Shown in pieces: positions 1 through 7,966 of a stretch of 64,000 bases of DNA; within the stretch, counting starts at the first letter, position 1; each line of letters starts with the position of its first letter. The notes below the pieces were generated by a model. The model did no database searches. It was not told where the DNA came from and saw nothing but the letters and a program-made list of their open reading frames with translations. The stretch lies in contig CBDHGL010000003.1 of the NCBI GenBank assembly GCA_965263105.1, positions 3,100,001 to 3,164,000 on the forward strand, written 5' to 3'. Made by a program: the position numbers and the translations under genes. This DNA comes from JBCCTX01 sp965263105 (GTDB lineage Bacteria; Bacteroidota; Bacteroidia; J057).

Positions 1-131
1 TGGCTATGGCCTTTGCCCCCTTGGTCTTGAAACAGGAAACCCTTTGGATCAAAGACCCTGATGTGGTGAGAAAGTCCTATCCCGAATTTTGGGATCATTT
101 GAAGTTAGTCGGCATACACATATCGGATTGA
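1..131 (+). CDS. aroA: 3-phosphoshikimate 1-carboxyvinyltransferase (EPSP synthase), C-terminal end only
   Basis: Only the last 42 codons are inside the window; the gene begins upstream. The enzyme joins phosphoenolpyruvate to shikimate 3-phosphate in the shikimate pathway, in the cytoplasm. The reading frame from base 3 to a TGA at 129-131 gives a segment starting AMAFAPL and containing KSYPEFWDHL, which matches the conserved C-terminal HRMAMAFA and KSYP-FW elements of EPSP synthases. It ends four bases before proC, so the two are probably cotranscribed. Other aromatic pathway genes lie 8 kb downstream. The call rests on a short fragment, but the motif is specific. Confidence 0.8.
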   Translation, partial: AMAFAPLVLKQETLWIKDPDVVRKSYPEFWDHLKLVGIHISD

Positions 132-135
132 CCAT

Positions 136-939
136 ATGAAAATATTGATTATTGGAGCGGGGAATATGGGGCTTACCTATGGAAAAGGGTTCATCCAATC
201 CCATGTGATAAAGCGGGAAGATTTGTTTTTCTTGGACCGTCTAGAAGGGAAGGCTTCACAAGTAGAAAACTTATCAACCTATGGATTGGAGGTCAAGCCA
301 GGACCATATATAGGAGAGATGGATGTGGTCATATTGAGTGTCAAACCTCAAGATTTTGAAGCCTTAGCTCGGGATATACGGCCTTTCATTAGGGAAGAGC
401 AACTCATCTTTTCTATTATGGCCGGAATTAATATTGCCCGTATTCGGAGTCAACTAGGGCTAAGCAAAGTTATCCGGGCTATGCCCAACCTACCTGCCCA
501 GATGGGGCTGGGTATGACGGTATTTACGACCTCTGAAGAAGTGGATAAGAAGGACTTATTTATTGCACAGAATCTGTTAAATACTACTGGAAAAGCTATT
601 TATACGCCTCAGGAATCTCTTTTGGATGCTGCAACTGCTGTTTCAGGGAGCGGCCCCGCTTTTGTGTTTTTTTTTATGGAGGCGATGATAGAAAAAGGAA
701 TAGAAATGGGATTTTCGGCGTCGGAAAGTCAGCTGTTAGTCGAACAAACCTTTTTAGGTGCCGTTCAACTCCTCAAGCGAAATGATATCACCTGCAAAGA
801 GTGGATTCAGAAAGTTGCTTCAAAAGGAGGAACTACTGAAGCGGCCTTAAAAAGTTTTGGAGAATCCCAACTAAATGACAAAATAGCTAAAGGCTTGGAA
901 GCAGCGCGCCTTCGCTCGATCGAACTGAGTGAGAATTGA
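136..939 (+). CDS. proC: pyrroline-5-carboxylate reductase
   Basis: Reduces 1-pyrroline-5-carboxylate to proline with NAD(P)H, the last step of proline synthesis, in the cytoplasm. The 267-residue product has the usual family length. Visible are the N-terminal dinucleotide-binding motif GAGNMG (residues 7-12), VKPQDF (69-74), AMPNLPA (115-121), the P5CR signature around DAATAVSGSGPAF (164-176), and VASKGGTTEAAL near the C-terminus. The ATG follows the aroA stop by four bases, so translation is probably coupled. Nothing unusual is seen in the gene; the identification is secure. Confidence 0.96.
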   Translation: MKILIIGAGNMGLTYGKGFIQSHVIKREDLFFLDRLEGKASQVENLSTYGLEVKPGPYIGEMDVVILSVKPQDFEALARDIRPFIREEQLIFSIMAGINIARIRSQLGLSKVIRAMPNLPAQMGLGMTVFTTSEEVDKKDLFIAQNLLNTTGKAIYTPQESLLDAATAVSGSGPAFVFFFMEAMIEKGIEMGFSASESQLLVEQTFLGAVQLLKRNDITCKEWIQKVASKGGTTEAALKSFGESQLNDKIAKGLEAARLRSIELSEN

Positions 940-1102
940 GGGAAAAGCAGGGTTTTGCTACTCTTGATTAAAAAATGCCCATTCGGAATAATACTTTTCG
1001 AGTTAGTTTCGTTCTAGAAAAGGGTACAATTTTTTGTATTTCTTACATACTTTGGGATATGACTAAAGTTTGCCTCCCTTTTTTTATTTCAGTAAGCAGG
1101 TG

Positions 1103-1110
1103 TAATTTTG
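1103..1110 (+). promoter_or_regulatory. candidate Bacteroidota -7 promoter element
   Basis: TAATTTTG fits the TAnnTTTG -7 consensus of Bacteroidota promoters and would place a transcript start about 45 bases before the coiled-coil gene at 1162. A TTTG at 1069-1072 is 30 bases away, which is longer than the usual 19-23, so the -33 element is not convincing. The rest of the 940-1161 gap holds nothing that I can assign. Confidence 0.35.
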
Positions 1111-1161
1111 CACACAAGGTCAGGAGCATGGTGGAGTTAAGAACTAAACGGTATTCAATTC

Positions 1162-2088
1162 ATGTTTGAAGGAAAAGCACTTCGAAATATCATCATAGCT
1201 GGAGCCATACTCCTTTTAGGGTTGGTGGGTTTCTTGGCCTATTCAAACCAGCAAGTTGTTACCAGTAGAGCGGAGGTAAAGCAGAAAGTGGTAGATATTA
1301 CCAATTTGCTTCGTCAAAAAGAGGAAGAAATGCTGGAGTTAGAAGTTCTCTTTGAAGATCGAGAGCAGGAGGTAGAGGTGCGAAATAGATTGCTCAAGCA
1401 GAAAAGAATCGAATTGGTCCAGTTAAGGGATCAAATCGAGGAGCTTAAAAGGACTAAGCAAGTAGATCAGAAAACGATTGCAGCTTTAGAAGAAAAATTG
1501 GCCAAAATGGAGGCCCAAATGAATGACTTCCAAGAGAGGGAAATGGATCAACTCCTGGCTAGAGTCCTTATTCAGAAAAATCTCATTGATAGCATTACAG
1601 TAGATTCCCGAGCCCTAAGGGTGGAGAATCAAAATATGCGCAAGCAGTTGGGCTTGGCGGAAGTGGTTACAACTCCTCAAAGTGGCAATGCCAACAGCTT
1701 GCCTAATGCTGAAAACTTTGCTTTTTACCTACTTCTTGATGGGGCTCGTCAGCAAGTTGTGGCTCCCAATGCGTCTGATGTAAAGACCATGGAGGTTTGC
1801 TTTGAATTGCTGGAAAGCGTTACCATCCCCATCGGGGACTATGATCTCTATATGGTGTATATAGACGCTAATGGAGAGGTGCTCACTCAAGGTAGTTCAG
1901 AGAATCTATTTGCAGTGAATGGCAATCGTAGTTTTTTTACCGCCAAAAAGAATATCCGCTATGATGGGGGCGAGCAGACCATCTGCATGCCCATCTCTTT
2001 TGACAAAACCCCTCCTAAGGGGGGACATGAAGTGCAGATATACTGCAAAGAATCTGTTATCGGCCGAGGAACTTTCCGGGTAAAGTAG
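1162..2088 (+). CDS. membrane-anchored coiled-coil protein, function unknown
   Basis: I do not recognise a named family. The 308-residue product has one N-terminal membrane segment (about residues 9-27), then a long charged, heptad-like coiled coil (about 33-165, rich in E, K, Q, R and L), then a beta-rich C-terminal domain (about 185-308). With this topology the coiled coil and C-terminal domain would lie in the periplasm. Similar architecture occurs in Bacteroidota cell-envelope proteins, but no activity can be assigned. It is monocistronic, with its own likely promoter element at 1103-1110. The overlapping 64-codon frame before it shows no family features. Confidence 0.7.
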   Translation: MFEGKALRNIIIAGAILLLGLVGFLAYSNQQVVTSRAEVKQKVVDITNLLRQKEEEMLELEVLFEDREQEVEVRNRLLKQKRIELVQLRDQIEELKRTKQVDQKTIAALEEKLAKMEAQMNDFQEREMDQLLARVLIQKNLIDSITVDSRALRVENQNMRKQLGLAEVVTTPQSGNANSLPNAENFAFYLLLDGARQQVVAPNASDVKTMEVCFELLESVTIPIGDYDLYMVYIDANGEVLTQGSSENLFAVNGNRSFFTAKKNIRYDGGEQTICMPISFDKTPPKGGHEVQIYCKESVIGRGTFRVK

Positions 2089-2146
2089 ATCCTAGCGCCT
2101 TCCGAACCTTTTACCAATTTTTCCATAGTTAGCTAAATTGCCTTAT

Positions 2147-2172
2147 CTTGGAAATACTATATATTTCCCAAG
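2147..2172 (+). promoter_or_regulatory. hairpin abutting the start codon of the FAD-dependent lipoprotein
   Basis: Bases 2147-2156 (CTTGGAAATA) pair with 2162-2172 with one bulged C, giving a 10-bp stem with a five-base loop that ends directly at the ATG at 2173. In RNA this would bury the ribosome landing site. It may tune translation or be a chance palindrome. Confidence 0.35.
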
Positions 2173-4044
2173 ATGAGAAATTTCCTTATTTCATTATTCG
2201 TTTTAGCCCTTAGTTTATTTTCTTGTAAGCCCACCGAACTGCTCGAATGCGAGGTATTGGTTATTGGTGGCGGCGCAAGCGGTACCCCAGCAGCCATCCA
2301 GGCAGCACGTGGGGGGGCAGATGTAATTTTAGTGGAGGAGACAGATTGGCTAGGAGGAATGTTGACTGCGGCAGGGGTAAGCGCTACAGATGGCAACCAC
2401 CGTTTGCCATCAGGACTTTGGGGAGAGTTTAGGGAACACTTATACCAACATTATGGAGGTCCTGAACTCGTATCTACAGGTTGGGTAAGCCATACCCTAT
2501 TTGAGCCCCATGTTGGAAATCAGATTTGGACCCAAATGGCGGATGCTGAGCCAAATCTCAAGCGCTTTCATGGCTATTATCTTACAGAAATCCTCCTGGA
2601 AGGAAATCGTGTGACCGGAGCTAGCTTTAAACACCGAGAGGGAAAAAAACTAGAGATTAAAGCAGAGATTGCAATCGAGGCAACGGAATTGGGGGATGTA
2701 CTTTATCAAGCTGGTGCACGATATTACACAGGATTTGATACGGAGGAAGAACCCCACAACGAATTCATCCAAGACCTTACCTATACTGCAATTTTAAAGG
2801 ATTTCGGCCCAGAAGTAGACAAAACTATTCCCAAACCCGACAATTATCAGCCAGAGTTATATGATTGCATATGCAAAGAGCTTTGCCCTATAGATAGTGC
2901 TACCTTATTGAGTTGTGCAGAAATGATGGAGTACGCCCATTTACCAGGGGATAAGTACCTGCTCAACTGGCCTCGGAATGGGAATGACTACTTTCTCAAC
3001 CCCATCGAAATGAATTACGAGGAACGGGAAAAGGCCTATCAGGCTGCTAAGGATAAAACTTTGGGACTGGTTTATTTCCTTCAAACAGAAGCGGGATTTT
3101 CCCATTTGGGGATTGCAGAAGATGAATTTCCGACAGCAGATCATTTACCTTTGATTCCCTATCATAGAGAATCGAGACGGGTAAAAGGAAGACTCCGATT
3201 GGAGGTAGCAGATTTATTGGCCCCTTATCAAGACCCCAATAGGCCCTTGTATAGAAGAGCCATTGCAGTTGGGGATTATCCCTTAGATCTCCACCATCTT
3301 GAGAAACCCAATATCCCTAAGCAGGAGTTTCCTCCCATTCCCTCTTTTTCCATACCCTACGATGTAATGGTACCTGAGCAAATAAAAGGCCTGTTGGTAG
3401 CAGAAAAGAGTATTTCTGTTTCTCACGTAGTGAATGGGGCTACCCGCCTTCAACCAGTTACCATTCTATTGGGCCAAGCCGCAGGGGTAGCTGCATCATT
3501 AAGCGTAAAAGAGAATGTTCTTCCAAGAGACCTTTCGATTCAAGCTATACAACAAAACTTATTGGACGCTGGATGCTGGCTCATGCCTTACCTAGATATC
3601 ACTCCGAATGATAGCTTCTTTCAATCTATCCAACGGGTGGGAGTAGCCGGCTGGATGAAAGGGAAAGGTATTCCTATCGCTTGGGCCAATGAAACGCGCT
3701 TCTATCCAGATAGTTGTGTGTTGGAAAGTGTATTTGATGAAGCCATAAGCAGAGCAAAATCTTACCCGGAAGTTTTACCTGCTCTTCCCAAGATGCAGAC
3801 CACAAAGTGTATCACCTGGAGTGAGGCTATCTTCAAATTGTGGCAGCTTACCCAATCTCAGACAAATGTTGATCCCATTTTCAGAGAGAATACAACTGGA
3901 TTACTCCTCACTCAGGCCATTCAGTTTTTTCAGGACCAAAACTTGATTGAAAAGAAACCTTCTTATGAAATGGACCGCCCACTCAAGAGATGGGAGTTGG
4001 CGGTATGGCTGGACAAACTTTTCCAACCCCATGGAGGGAGTTGA
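2173..4044 (+). CDS. FAD-dependent oxidoreductase, predicted lipoprotein
   Basis: A 623-residue flavoprotein of the FAD-dependent oxidoreductase group (PF12831-like), substrate unknown. It begins with a lipoprotein signal peptide ending in LFSC (Cys18), so it is probably anchored in the envelope facing the periplasm or cell surface. The FAD-binding motif GGGASG is at residues 32-37, followed by the family-typical stretch WLGGMLTAAGVSATDGNH. The flavoprotein part ends near residue 470, where GATRLQPVTILLGQAAG is visible. The remaining 150 residues hold two repeats with W-x-NE-x-RF-x-PD and LKRWELAVWLDKLF that resemble S-layer homology motifs. The start at 2173 sits against a hairpin. Neighbours give no clue to the substrate. 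Confidence 0.8.
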   Translation: MRNFLISLFVLALSLFSCKPTELLECEVLVIGGGASGTPAAIQAARGGADVILVEETDWLGGMLTAAGVSATDGNHRLPSGLWGEFREHLYQHYGGPELVSTGWVSHTLFEPHVGNQIWTQMADAEPNLKRFHGYYLTEILLEGNRVTGASFKHREGKKLEIKAEIAIEATELGDVLYQAGARYYTGFDTEEEPHNEFIQDLTYTAILKDFGPEVDKTIPKPDNYQPELYDCICKELCPIDSATLLSCAEMMEYAHLPGDKYLLNWPRNGNDYFLNPIEMNYEEREKAYQAAKDKTLGLVYFLQTEAGFSHLGIAEDEFPTADHLPLIPYHRESRRVKGRLRLEVADLLAPYQDPNRPLYRRAIAVGDYPLDLHHLEKPNIPKQEFPPIPSFSIPYDVMVPEQIKGLLVAEKSISVSHVVNGATRLQPVTILLGQAAGVAASLSVKENVLPRDLSIQAIQQNLLDAGCWLMPYLDITPNDSFFQSIQRVGVAGWMKGKGIPIAWANETRFYPDSCVLESVFDEAISRAKSYPEVLPALPKMQTTKCITWSEAIFKLWQLTQSQTNVDPIFRENTTGLLLTQAIQFFQDQNLIEKKPSYEMDRPLKRWELAVWLDKLFQPHGGS

Positions 4045-4115
4045 GCAGGGGAACTTGGTGTGCCCCCCGTATTCTCATCCTATACAGGTCAACTAATAAG
4101 AAGGGAATAAGCTTC

Positions 4116-4544
4116 CTATCCGATTTCTACCAGCTCTATTTCAAAAATCAAATCTTGCCCAGCAAGCGGATGATTTCCGTCTAGAACCACCCCTGTTTCG
4201 GTCACTTCCACAATCTTAACATTGAGTTGTTGACCATCGGGTTGTTGAGCCATCAATTCCATTCCTACTTCGGGGGTGATATTATCGGGGAAATGGGCTT
4301 TGGGAACTTCCTGAATGAGTTCAGGGTTTTTGGGACCATAGGCCTCTACACTTGGGATCGTAATGGTTTTTTTCTCTTCAATAGCCATACCCAAAACTGC
4401 ATGGTCAAAACCAGGGATTACCTGACCTGCCCCCAAAGTAAAGGAAAGGGGTTCGCGACCGGCAGAGCTATCAAACTGCTCCCCATTGGTAAGCTTACCC
4501 GTATAGTGTACCTTAACTGTATCGTTAACTTTTGCCTGAGACAT
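4116..4544 (-). CDS. FKBP-type peptidyl-prolyl cis-trans isomerase (SlyD-like)
   Basis: Isomerises proline peptide bonds and probably acts as a folding helper in the cytoplasm, since no signal peptide is present. From the preferred start MSQAKVND the protein is 142 residues. The FKBP core VKVHYTGKLTNGEQFDSS is followed by the conserved loop LSFTLGAGQVIPGFDHAVLG, then a longer insert-in-flap style region as in SlyD (EVPKAHFP, GMELMAQ) and the C-terminal HPLAGQDLIFEIELVEI. The frame is open to 4565, but the Met at 4544 matches family starts and is preceded by a purine-rich stretch. SlyD's metal-binding His-rich tail is absent. It converges with the FAD lipoprotein gene. Confidence 0.92.
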   Translation of the reverse strand: MSQAKVNDTVKVHYTGKLTNGEQFDSSAGREPLSFTLGAGQVIPGFDHAVLGMAIEEKKTITIPSVEAYGPKNPELIQEVPKAHFPDNITPEVGMELMAQQPDGQQLNVKIVEVTETGVVLDGNHPLAGQDLIFEIELVEIG

Positions 4545-4720
4545 AGAATAGCGTTTTTCCCTCATTTCACAATTTCCTCATACACCAAGCACGCAGCAAC
4601 CTTACTGGACATAGGAGGGAGTGGCTATACTCAGCTCGCCTGTTCCGCTTTCCTTGATGGATGCCAAAACTAAGAAAACTATGAGGCAATTGCTAAAATG
4701 GGGAGGATGCCGGCTAAGGC

Positions 4721-5698
4721 TCAGTTGATATCTTCTAAGATACTCAAATAACTCTTGTAGCGACTAGCCGGAATTTCTCCTGCATCCAAGGCCAATTTTA
4801 CCGCACATCCCGGTTCATTGAGATGAAGGCAATTGTGGAATTTGCAGTATTCTAGTCGGTCGAAAAACTCAGGGAAATTATGGCTTACTTCCTCTTGAGT
4901 GAAGTTGGCAATACCGAGCTCTTTGATTCCCGGGGAATCTATGATGTAGCCTCCTACCTCCAGGGGATACATCTCTGCAAAGGTAGTCGTATGAGTTCCT
5001 TTATTAGAATAGGTGGATATTTCGGAGGTTTTTAAGTCGAGCTCTCCTTCCACCAAGTTGATTAAAGAAGACTTCCCTACACCCGAATGCCCCCCTACAA
5101 AGCTGATTTTGTCTTTTAGCAGCGAAAGGGCTAAGTCCCGATATGTGGGATCTACAGCACTCAGACAATCTACTTCGAATCCTACCTTTTTATATACTTG
5201 AATGACTTCCGCTAGTTTTTCCTGGCTAGCTTCTCCCTGGATTAAGTCTATTTTGTTGATAATAACGCGGGTAGGAATATCAAAGGCGGTAGTGATTAAT
5301 AAAAATCGATCCGCAAATCCATAGGAAGTAACAGGCTGATCAACCGTAAAAATAAGGAGAGCCTGATCAATATTTGCGCATAAAATATGTTCACGGTGCT
5401 GCTGTGCGATAGCCTTACGAGATATGTAGTTAATTCGCGGAAGGACCGCTGTAATCATTCCCAATTCATTAGGTGATTGGGGAGGTAATAATTCCACAAG
5501 GTCTCCCACCACTACTGGATTGGTAGCGGATTGGTTTTTTAGGCGGAAATTTCCCCGGACCGCACACTTGTAGATGAGACCTTTTGCCGTCTGTACATTA
5601 CATCGGTTACCCATTGACTGGATTACCCTTCCTTTCAAAGGTTCTCCTAAAAGCTTTTCCACCCCTTTTGAATCTACGTTCTTTTTAACTCTCCCCAT
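4721..5698 (-). CDS. rsgA: ribosome small subunit-dependent GTPase A
   Basis: A circularly permuted GTPase that helps late maturation of the 30S ribosomal subunit. The 325-residue protein has an N-terminal OB-fold region (about 20-85), then motifs in permuted order: G4 NKID (148-151), G1 GGHSGVGKS (202-210) and G3 DSPG (254-257). A C-terminal zinc knuckle follows with Cys285, His288, Cys290 and Cys298. The length and order are those of the YjeQ/RsgA family. The gene is read away from amtB and toward the FKBP gene, with about 175 bases between them that hold nothing recognisable. Confidence 0.97.
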   Translation of the reverse strand: MGRVKKNVDSKGVEKLLGEPLKGRVIQSMGNRCNVQTAKGLIYKCAVRGNFRLKNQSATNPVVVGDLVELLPPQSPNELGMITAVLPRINYISRKAIAQQHREHILCANIDQALLIFTVDQPVTSYGFADRFLLITTAFDIPTRVIINKIDLIQGEASQEKLAEVIQVYKKVGFEVDCLSAVDPTYRDLALSLLKDKISFVGGHSGVGKSSLINLVEGELDLKTSEISTYSNKGTHTTTFAEMYPLEVGGYIIDSPGIKELGIANFTQEEVSHNFPEFFDRLEYCKFHNCLHLNEPGCAVKLALDAGEIPASRYKSYLSILEDIN

Positions 5699-5787
5699 TT
5701 CCTAAATATAGCTTGTTTTCTGCTAGGTTAAGCTTTTGTTCTAGGTCAAAATTTGAAATTTTAAAAAAAATTCAAAAAAATTAACTT

Positions 5788-5795
5788 TATTTTTG
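5788..5795 (+). promoter_or_regulatory. candidate -7 promoter element for amtB-glnK
   Basis: TATTTTTG fits TAnnTTTG and lies about 50 bases before the amtB start in an A/T-rich stretch. No TTTG lies at the usual distance upstream, so the promoter may depend on an activator, or the match may be chance. Confidence 0.35.
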
Positions 5796-5845
5796 AAATA
5801 TTGCTACATTTCGCTACTTTTTTTAAACATTAAGAATTTATTACT

Positions 5846-7171
5846 ATGAAAAAAAGACTGCTACGAAGTACTTATTTGTTAACCCTCTTTTTCCTATTAG
5901 GGACTAATTCTCTCTGGGCACAGGAAGGGATTGATACAGGTACTACTGCCTGGATGCTTACTTCAACCGCACTTGTCCTACTAATGGTCCCTGGCTTGGC
6001 CATGTTTTATGGAGGGCTGGTAAGTACCAAGAATGTTCTGGGAACCATGATGCATAGTTTTGTCGCTATGGGGATAATGACGGTGCTCTGGATTATTCTA
6101 GGGTATTCTATGGCCTTTGGAAGTAATGTATGGGGGGGATGGTTTGGTTGGAATAAGGACTATGTTTTTCTGCAGGGAATCGATGACAGTATTTCAGGAG
6201 GAATTCCCGAATACGTCTTTGCGATGTTTCAGGGAAAGTTTGCCATTATTACCCCAGCCCTGATTGCCGGTGCTTTTGCGGAGCGGGTAACCTTCAGAGG
6301 GTATTGTATTTTCATTGCCCTTTGGGGAATAATTGTTTACAACCCTTTATGCCACTGGGTTTGGGCAGAGGATGGCTTCCTATTTAACTTGGGAGCAGGA
6401 GGGGCAATTGACTTTGCCGGTGGTACTGTGGTACATATATCTGCCGGAGTCAGTGGCTTGGTTGCAGCTATCTATTTGGGAGCCAGACGAGGCTTCCCCA
6501 AATCCACGCTAAGGCCCAATAACCTGGTAATGACCCTCATCGGTGCCGGTTTGCTGTGGGTAGGTTGGTTTGGGTTCAATGCGGGAAGTAGTGTATCCAG
6601 TGGCTTAAGTACCGCTCAGGCACTAACCGCCACCCAGGCTGCAGCTGCATCAGGAGCTTTAATGTGGATTTTAATAGAAGGCTTTCATCAGGGGAAAGCT
6701 ACCGCCTTGGGCTTTGTCAGTGGGATTCTGGCCGGCTTAGTTGCGATTACTCCTGCTGCAGGAGTGGTACAACCCTTAGGAGCTCTGATTCTTGGTGCAG
6801 TTGCTTCTATCGTATGTTACCTGGCAATTATGCTCAAAAATAGGTTGGGATATGACGATTCTTTGGATGCCTTTGGTATTCATGGAGTGGGGGGAATTGT
6901 AGGAGCAATTCTACTCACCTTTTTTATCCGGGATTCCTGGATGGCTGATGCTGCTACAGCTGCTGGAGGAAGTTGGACTCTCATGCAACAATTAAGTGTT
7001 CAGGTTCAGGCGGTATTACTGGCCATTGGTTACGCAGCAATAGTTACCTTTATTTTACTTCTATTGGTGGAAAAAACCATTGGTTTACGTGCTCCCGCAG
7101 AAAAGGAAATGCAAGGACTAGATAGTGCCTATCATGGAGAACTCGGTTATGGAATGTTAAGCCCTAATTAA
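5846..7171 (+). CDS. amtB: ammonium transporter
   Basis: Trimeric inner-membrane channel that brings ammonium into the cell. The 441-residue protein starts with a cleavable-looking signal sequence ending near WAQ (residue 26), as in many Amt proteins, followed by about eleven membrane segments. The twin pore histidines are visible as His170 (NPLCHWVW) and His346 (DAFGIHGVGG). The gene is followed after 20 bases by a P-II gene, the usual amtB-glnK pairing in which the P-II trimer plugs the channel when nitrogen is plentiful. Family length and motifs are complete. Confidence 0.97.
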   Translation: MKKRLLRSTYLLTLFFLLGTNSLWAQEGIDTGTTAWMLTSTALVLLMVPGLAMFYGGLVSTKNVLGTMMHSFVAMGIMTVLWIILGYSMAFGSNVWGGWFGWNKDYVFLQGIDDSISGGIPEYVFAMFQGKFAIITPALIAGAFAERVTFRGYCIFIALWGIIVYNPLCHWVWAEDGFLFNLGAGGAIDFAGGTVVHISAGVSGLVAAIYLGARRGFPKSTLRPNNLVMTLIGAGLLWVGWFGFNAGSSVSSGLSTAQALTATQAAAASGALMWILIEGFHQGKATALGFVSGILAGLVAITPAAGVVQPLGALILGAVASIVCYLAIMLKNRLGYDDSLDAFGIHGVGGIVGAILLTFFIRDSWMADAATAAGGSWTLMQQLSVQVQAVLLAIGYAAIVTFILLLLVEKTIGLRAPAEKEMQGLDSAYHGELGYGMLSPN

Positions 7172-7191
7172 TCTAAACTACTACAATACCT

Positions 7192-7536
7192 ATGAAACTG
7201 ATAACGGCGATTATTCGCGAAAATAAACTGGACCAGGTACGAGAAGCTCTCATAGAAGCTGGAATTTCCCGTATCTCAGTAAGTAGAGTCGCTGGACATG
7301 GCCAGCAAATGCAAGAGCAAATCTACCGGGGACAAAAGCTGATCCCTATGCTAAATCCCAAAATTAGACTTGAAATTGCCGTAAACGATGAATTTGTTGA
7401 AATAACCTGCAATACCATCATAGAAACGGCTCGATCAGCGGGCGGAGGAGCTATTGGGGATGGGAAAATTTTTATCCTTCCCCTGGAAGAATGTATCAGG
7501 ATACGCACCGGAGAAAAAGGAGGAAAAGCGATATAA
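7192..7536 (+). CDS. P-II family nitrogen regulator with a divergent T-loop
   Basis: A 114-residue P-II signalling protein that should bind ATP/ADP and 2-oxoglutarate and gate the neighbouring AmtB. The N-terminal MKLITAIIRENKLDQVREAL and the C-terminal GDGKIFILPLEECIRIRTGE are family hallmarks. The T-loop is unusual: aligned to E. coli GlnB, the IYRG tyrosine (Tyr45) is kept, but the position of the uridylylated Tyr51 is Leu50 in IYRGQKLIPML. The ATP-binding B-loop reads RSAGGGAIGDGK, two residues longer than the usual TGKIGDGK and lacking its first Lys. It is cotranscribed with amtB and followed by a strong terminator at 7564-7605. I leave the symbol open because GlnB, GlnK and NifI-like types cannot be separated here. 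Confidence 0.9.
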   Translation: MKLITAIIRENKLDQVREALIEAGISRISVSRVAGHGQQMQEQIYRGQKLIPMLNPKIRLEIAVNDEFVEITCNTIIETARSAGGGAIGDGKIFILPLEECIRIRTGEKGGKAI

Positions 7537-7563
7537 GGAAGGGGTTAAAATACCTTAAGGATT

Positions 7564-7605
7564 TCCCGAAATCATACCTGTTGAGGGATGATTTCGGGAT
7601 TTTTT
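7564..7605 (+). terminator. intrinsic terminator of amtB-P-II operon
   Basis: TCCCGAAATCAT at 7564-7575 pairs perfectly with ATGATTTCGGGA at 7588-7599 across a 12-base loop, followed by a T tract at 7600-7605. Confidence 0.9.
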
Positions 7606-7691
7606 CATGCCTGTAAATGAGTCATTTTTGAGAAAGGGTCTTGCTGTCCAGATTCTGCACTCCAATAATTTTCAAAAAATATTTAATTTTA

Positions 7692-7723
7692 TTTGTGTAA
7701 TATATAAAAAACGTATATATTTG
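7692..7723 (+). promoter_or_regulatory. promoter upstream of the aromatic amino acid leader
   Basis: TTTG at 7692-7695 and TATATTTG at 7716-7723 are separated by 20 bases, an exact match to the Bacteroidota TTTG-N19-23-TAnnTTTG arrangement. Transcription should start near 7729. It is the best promoter in the window and is placed to read the leader region and pheA operon. Confidence 0.7.
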
Positions 7724-7784
7724 TATCATCATTTAGGGCTTTTAACTATATCGACCAAGATATGGTTTTTTAAGGGGGTTAACG

Positions 7785-7826
7785 GGGGCTGGAAACAGCC
7801 CCTCTTTTATTTTTTTAATAAAAGAG
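7785..7826 (+). terminator. first leader hairpin with T-rich tract (terminator or attenuator)
   Basis: GGGGCTG (7785-7791) pairs with CAGCCCC (7796-7802) around a GAAA tetraloop, followed by a T-rich stretch to 7816. The T-rich stretch can itself fold into a second perfect 9-bp hairpin (7802-7810 with 7818-7826). It lies only about 55 bases after the predicted transcript start and 50 bases before the leader peptide. It could end a short RNA or be a first regulatory terminator ahead of the peptide-linked one. Confidence 0.6.
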
Positions 7827-7866
7827 CTTTTTTCTTATCAAATTTTTTACATATACTTGCATTCGT

Positions 7867-7935
7867 ATGAAACTTCGCATTTCCTATACAGGCTTATTTT
7901 ATGCATTCTTCTATTATTTTTTTAGGAGCATGTGA
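7867..7935 (+). CDS. Phe/Tyr-rich leader peptide of the aromatic amino acid operon
   Basis: ATG at 7867, TGA at 7933-7935, 22 codons. The peptide has no role as a protein; translating it would sense charged tRNA-Phe and tRNA-Tyr. Residues 11-19 read FYAFFYYFF, eight aromatic residues of nine, with a further Tyr at position 7. In total there are five Phe and four Tyr codons. It stands between a strong promoter and an intrinsic terminator directly before pheA, exactly the layout of the E. coli pheA and pheST attenuator leaders. Slow decoding for lack of Phe or Tyr would leave the ribosome upstream of the terminator. It is too short for normal gene finding; the density of codons for the operon's own products makes chance unlikely. 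Confidence 0.85.
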   Translation: MKLRISYTGLFYAFFYYFFRSM

Positions 7936-7966
7936 GGGCCTTGTATACTTCGTATAAAGATTTTTC

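Noticed and set aside
975..1169. 64-codon open frame between proC and the coiled-coil gene
   Set aside because: Composition has no domain, signal or membrane logic, it overlaps the promoter-like element and the start of the next gene, and no conservation can be claimed.
4227..4673. 148-codon plus-strand frame opposite the FKBP gene
   Set aside because: Antisense shadow of a clear FKBP-type isomerase; no family features in translation.
7607..7870. 87-codon open frame across the aromatic leader region, rich in Phe near its end
   Set aside because: It runs through the promoter and the first hairpin with T tract. The Phe codons there mostly come from T runs. The leader peptide is in another frame and starts at 7867.
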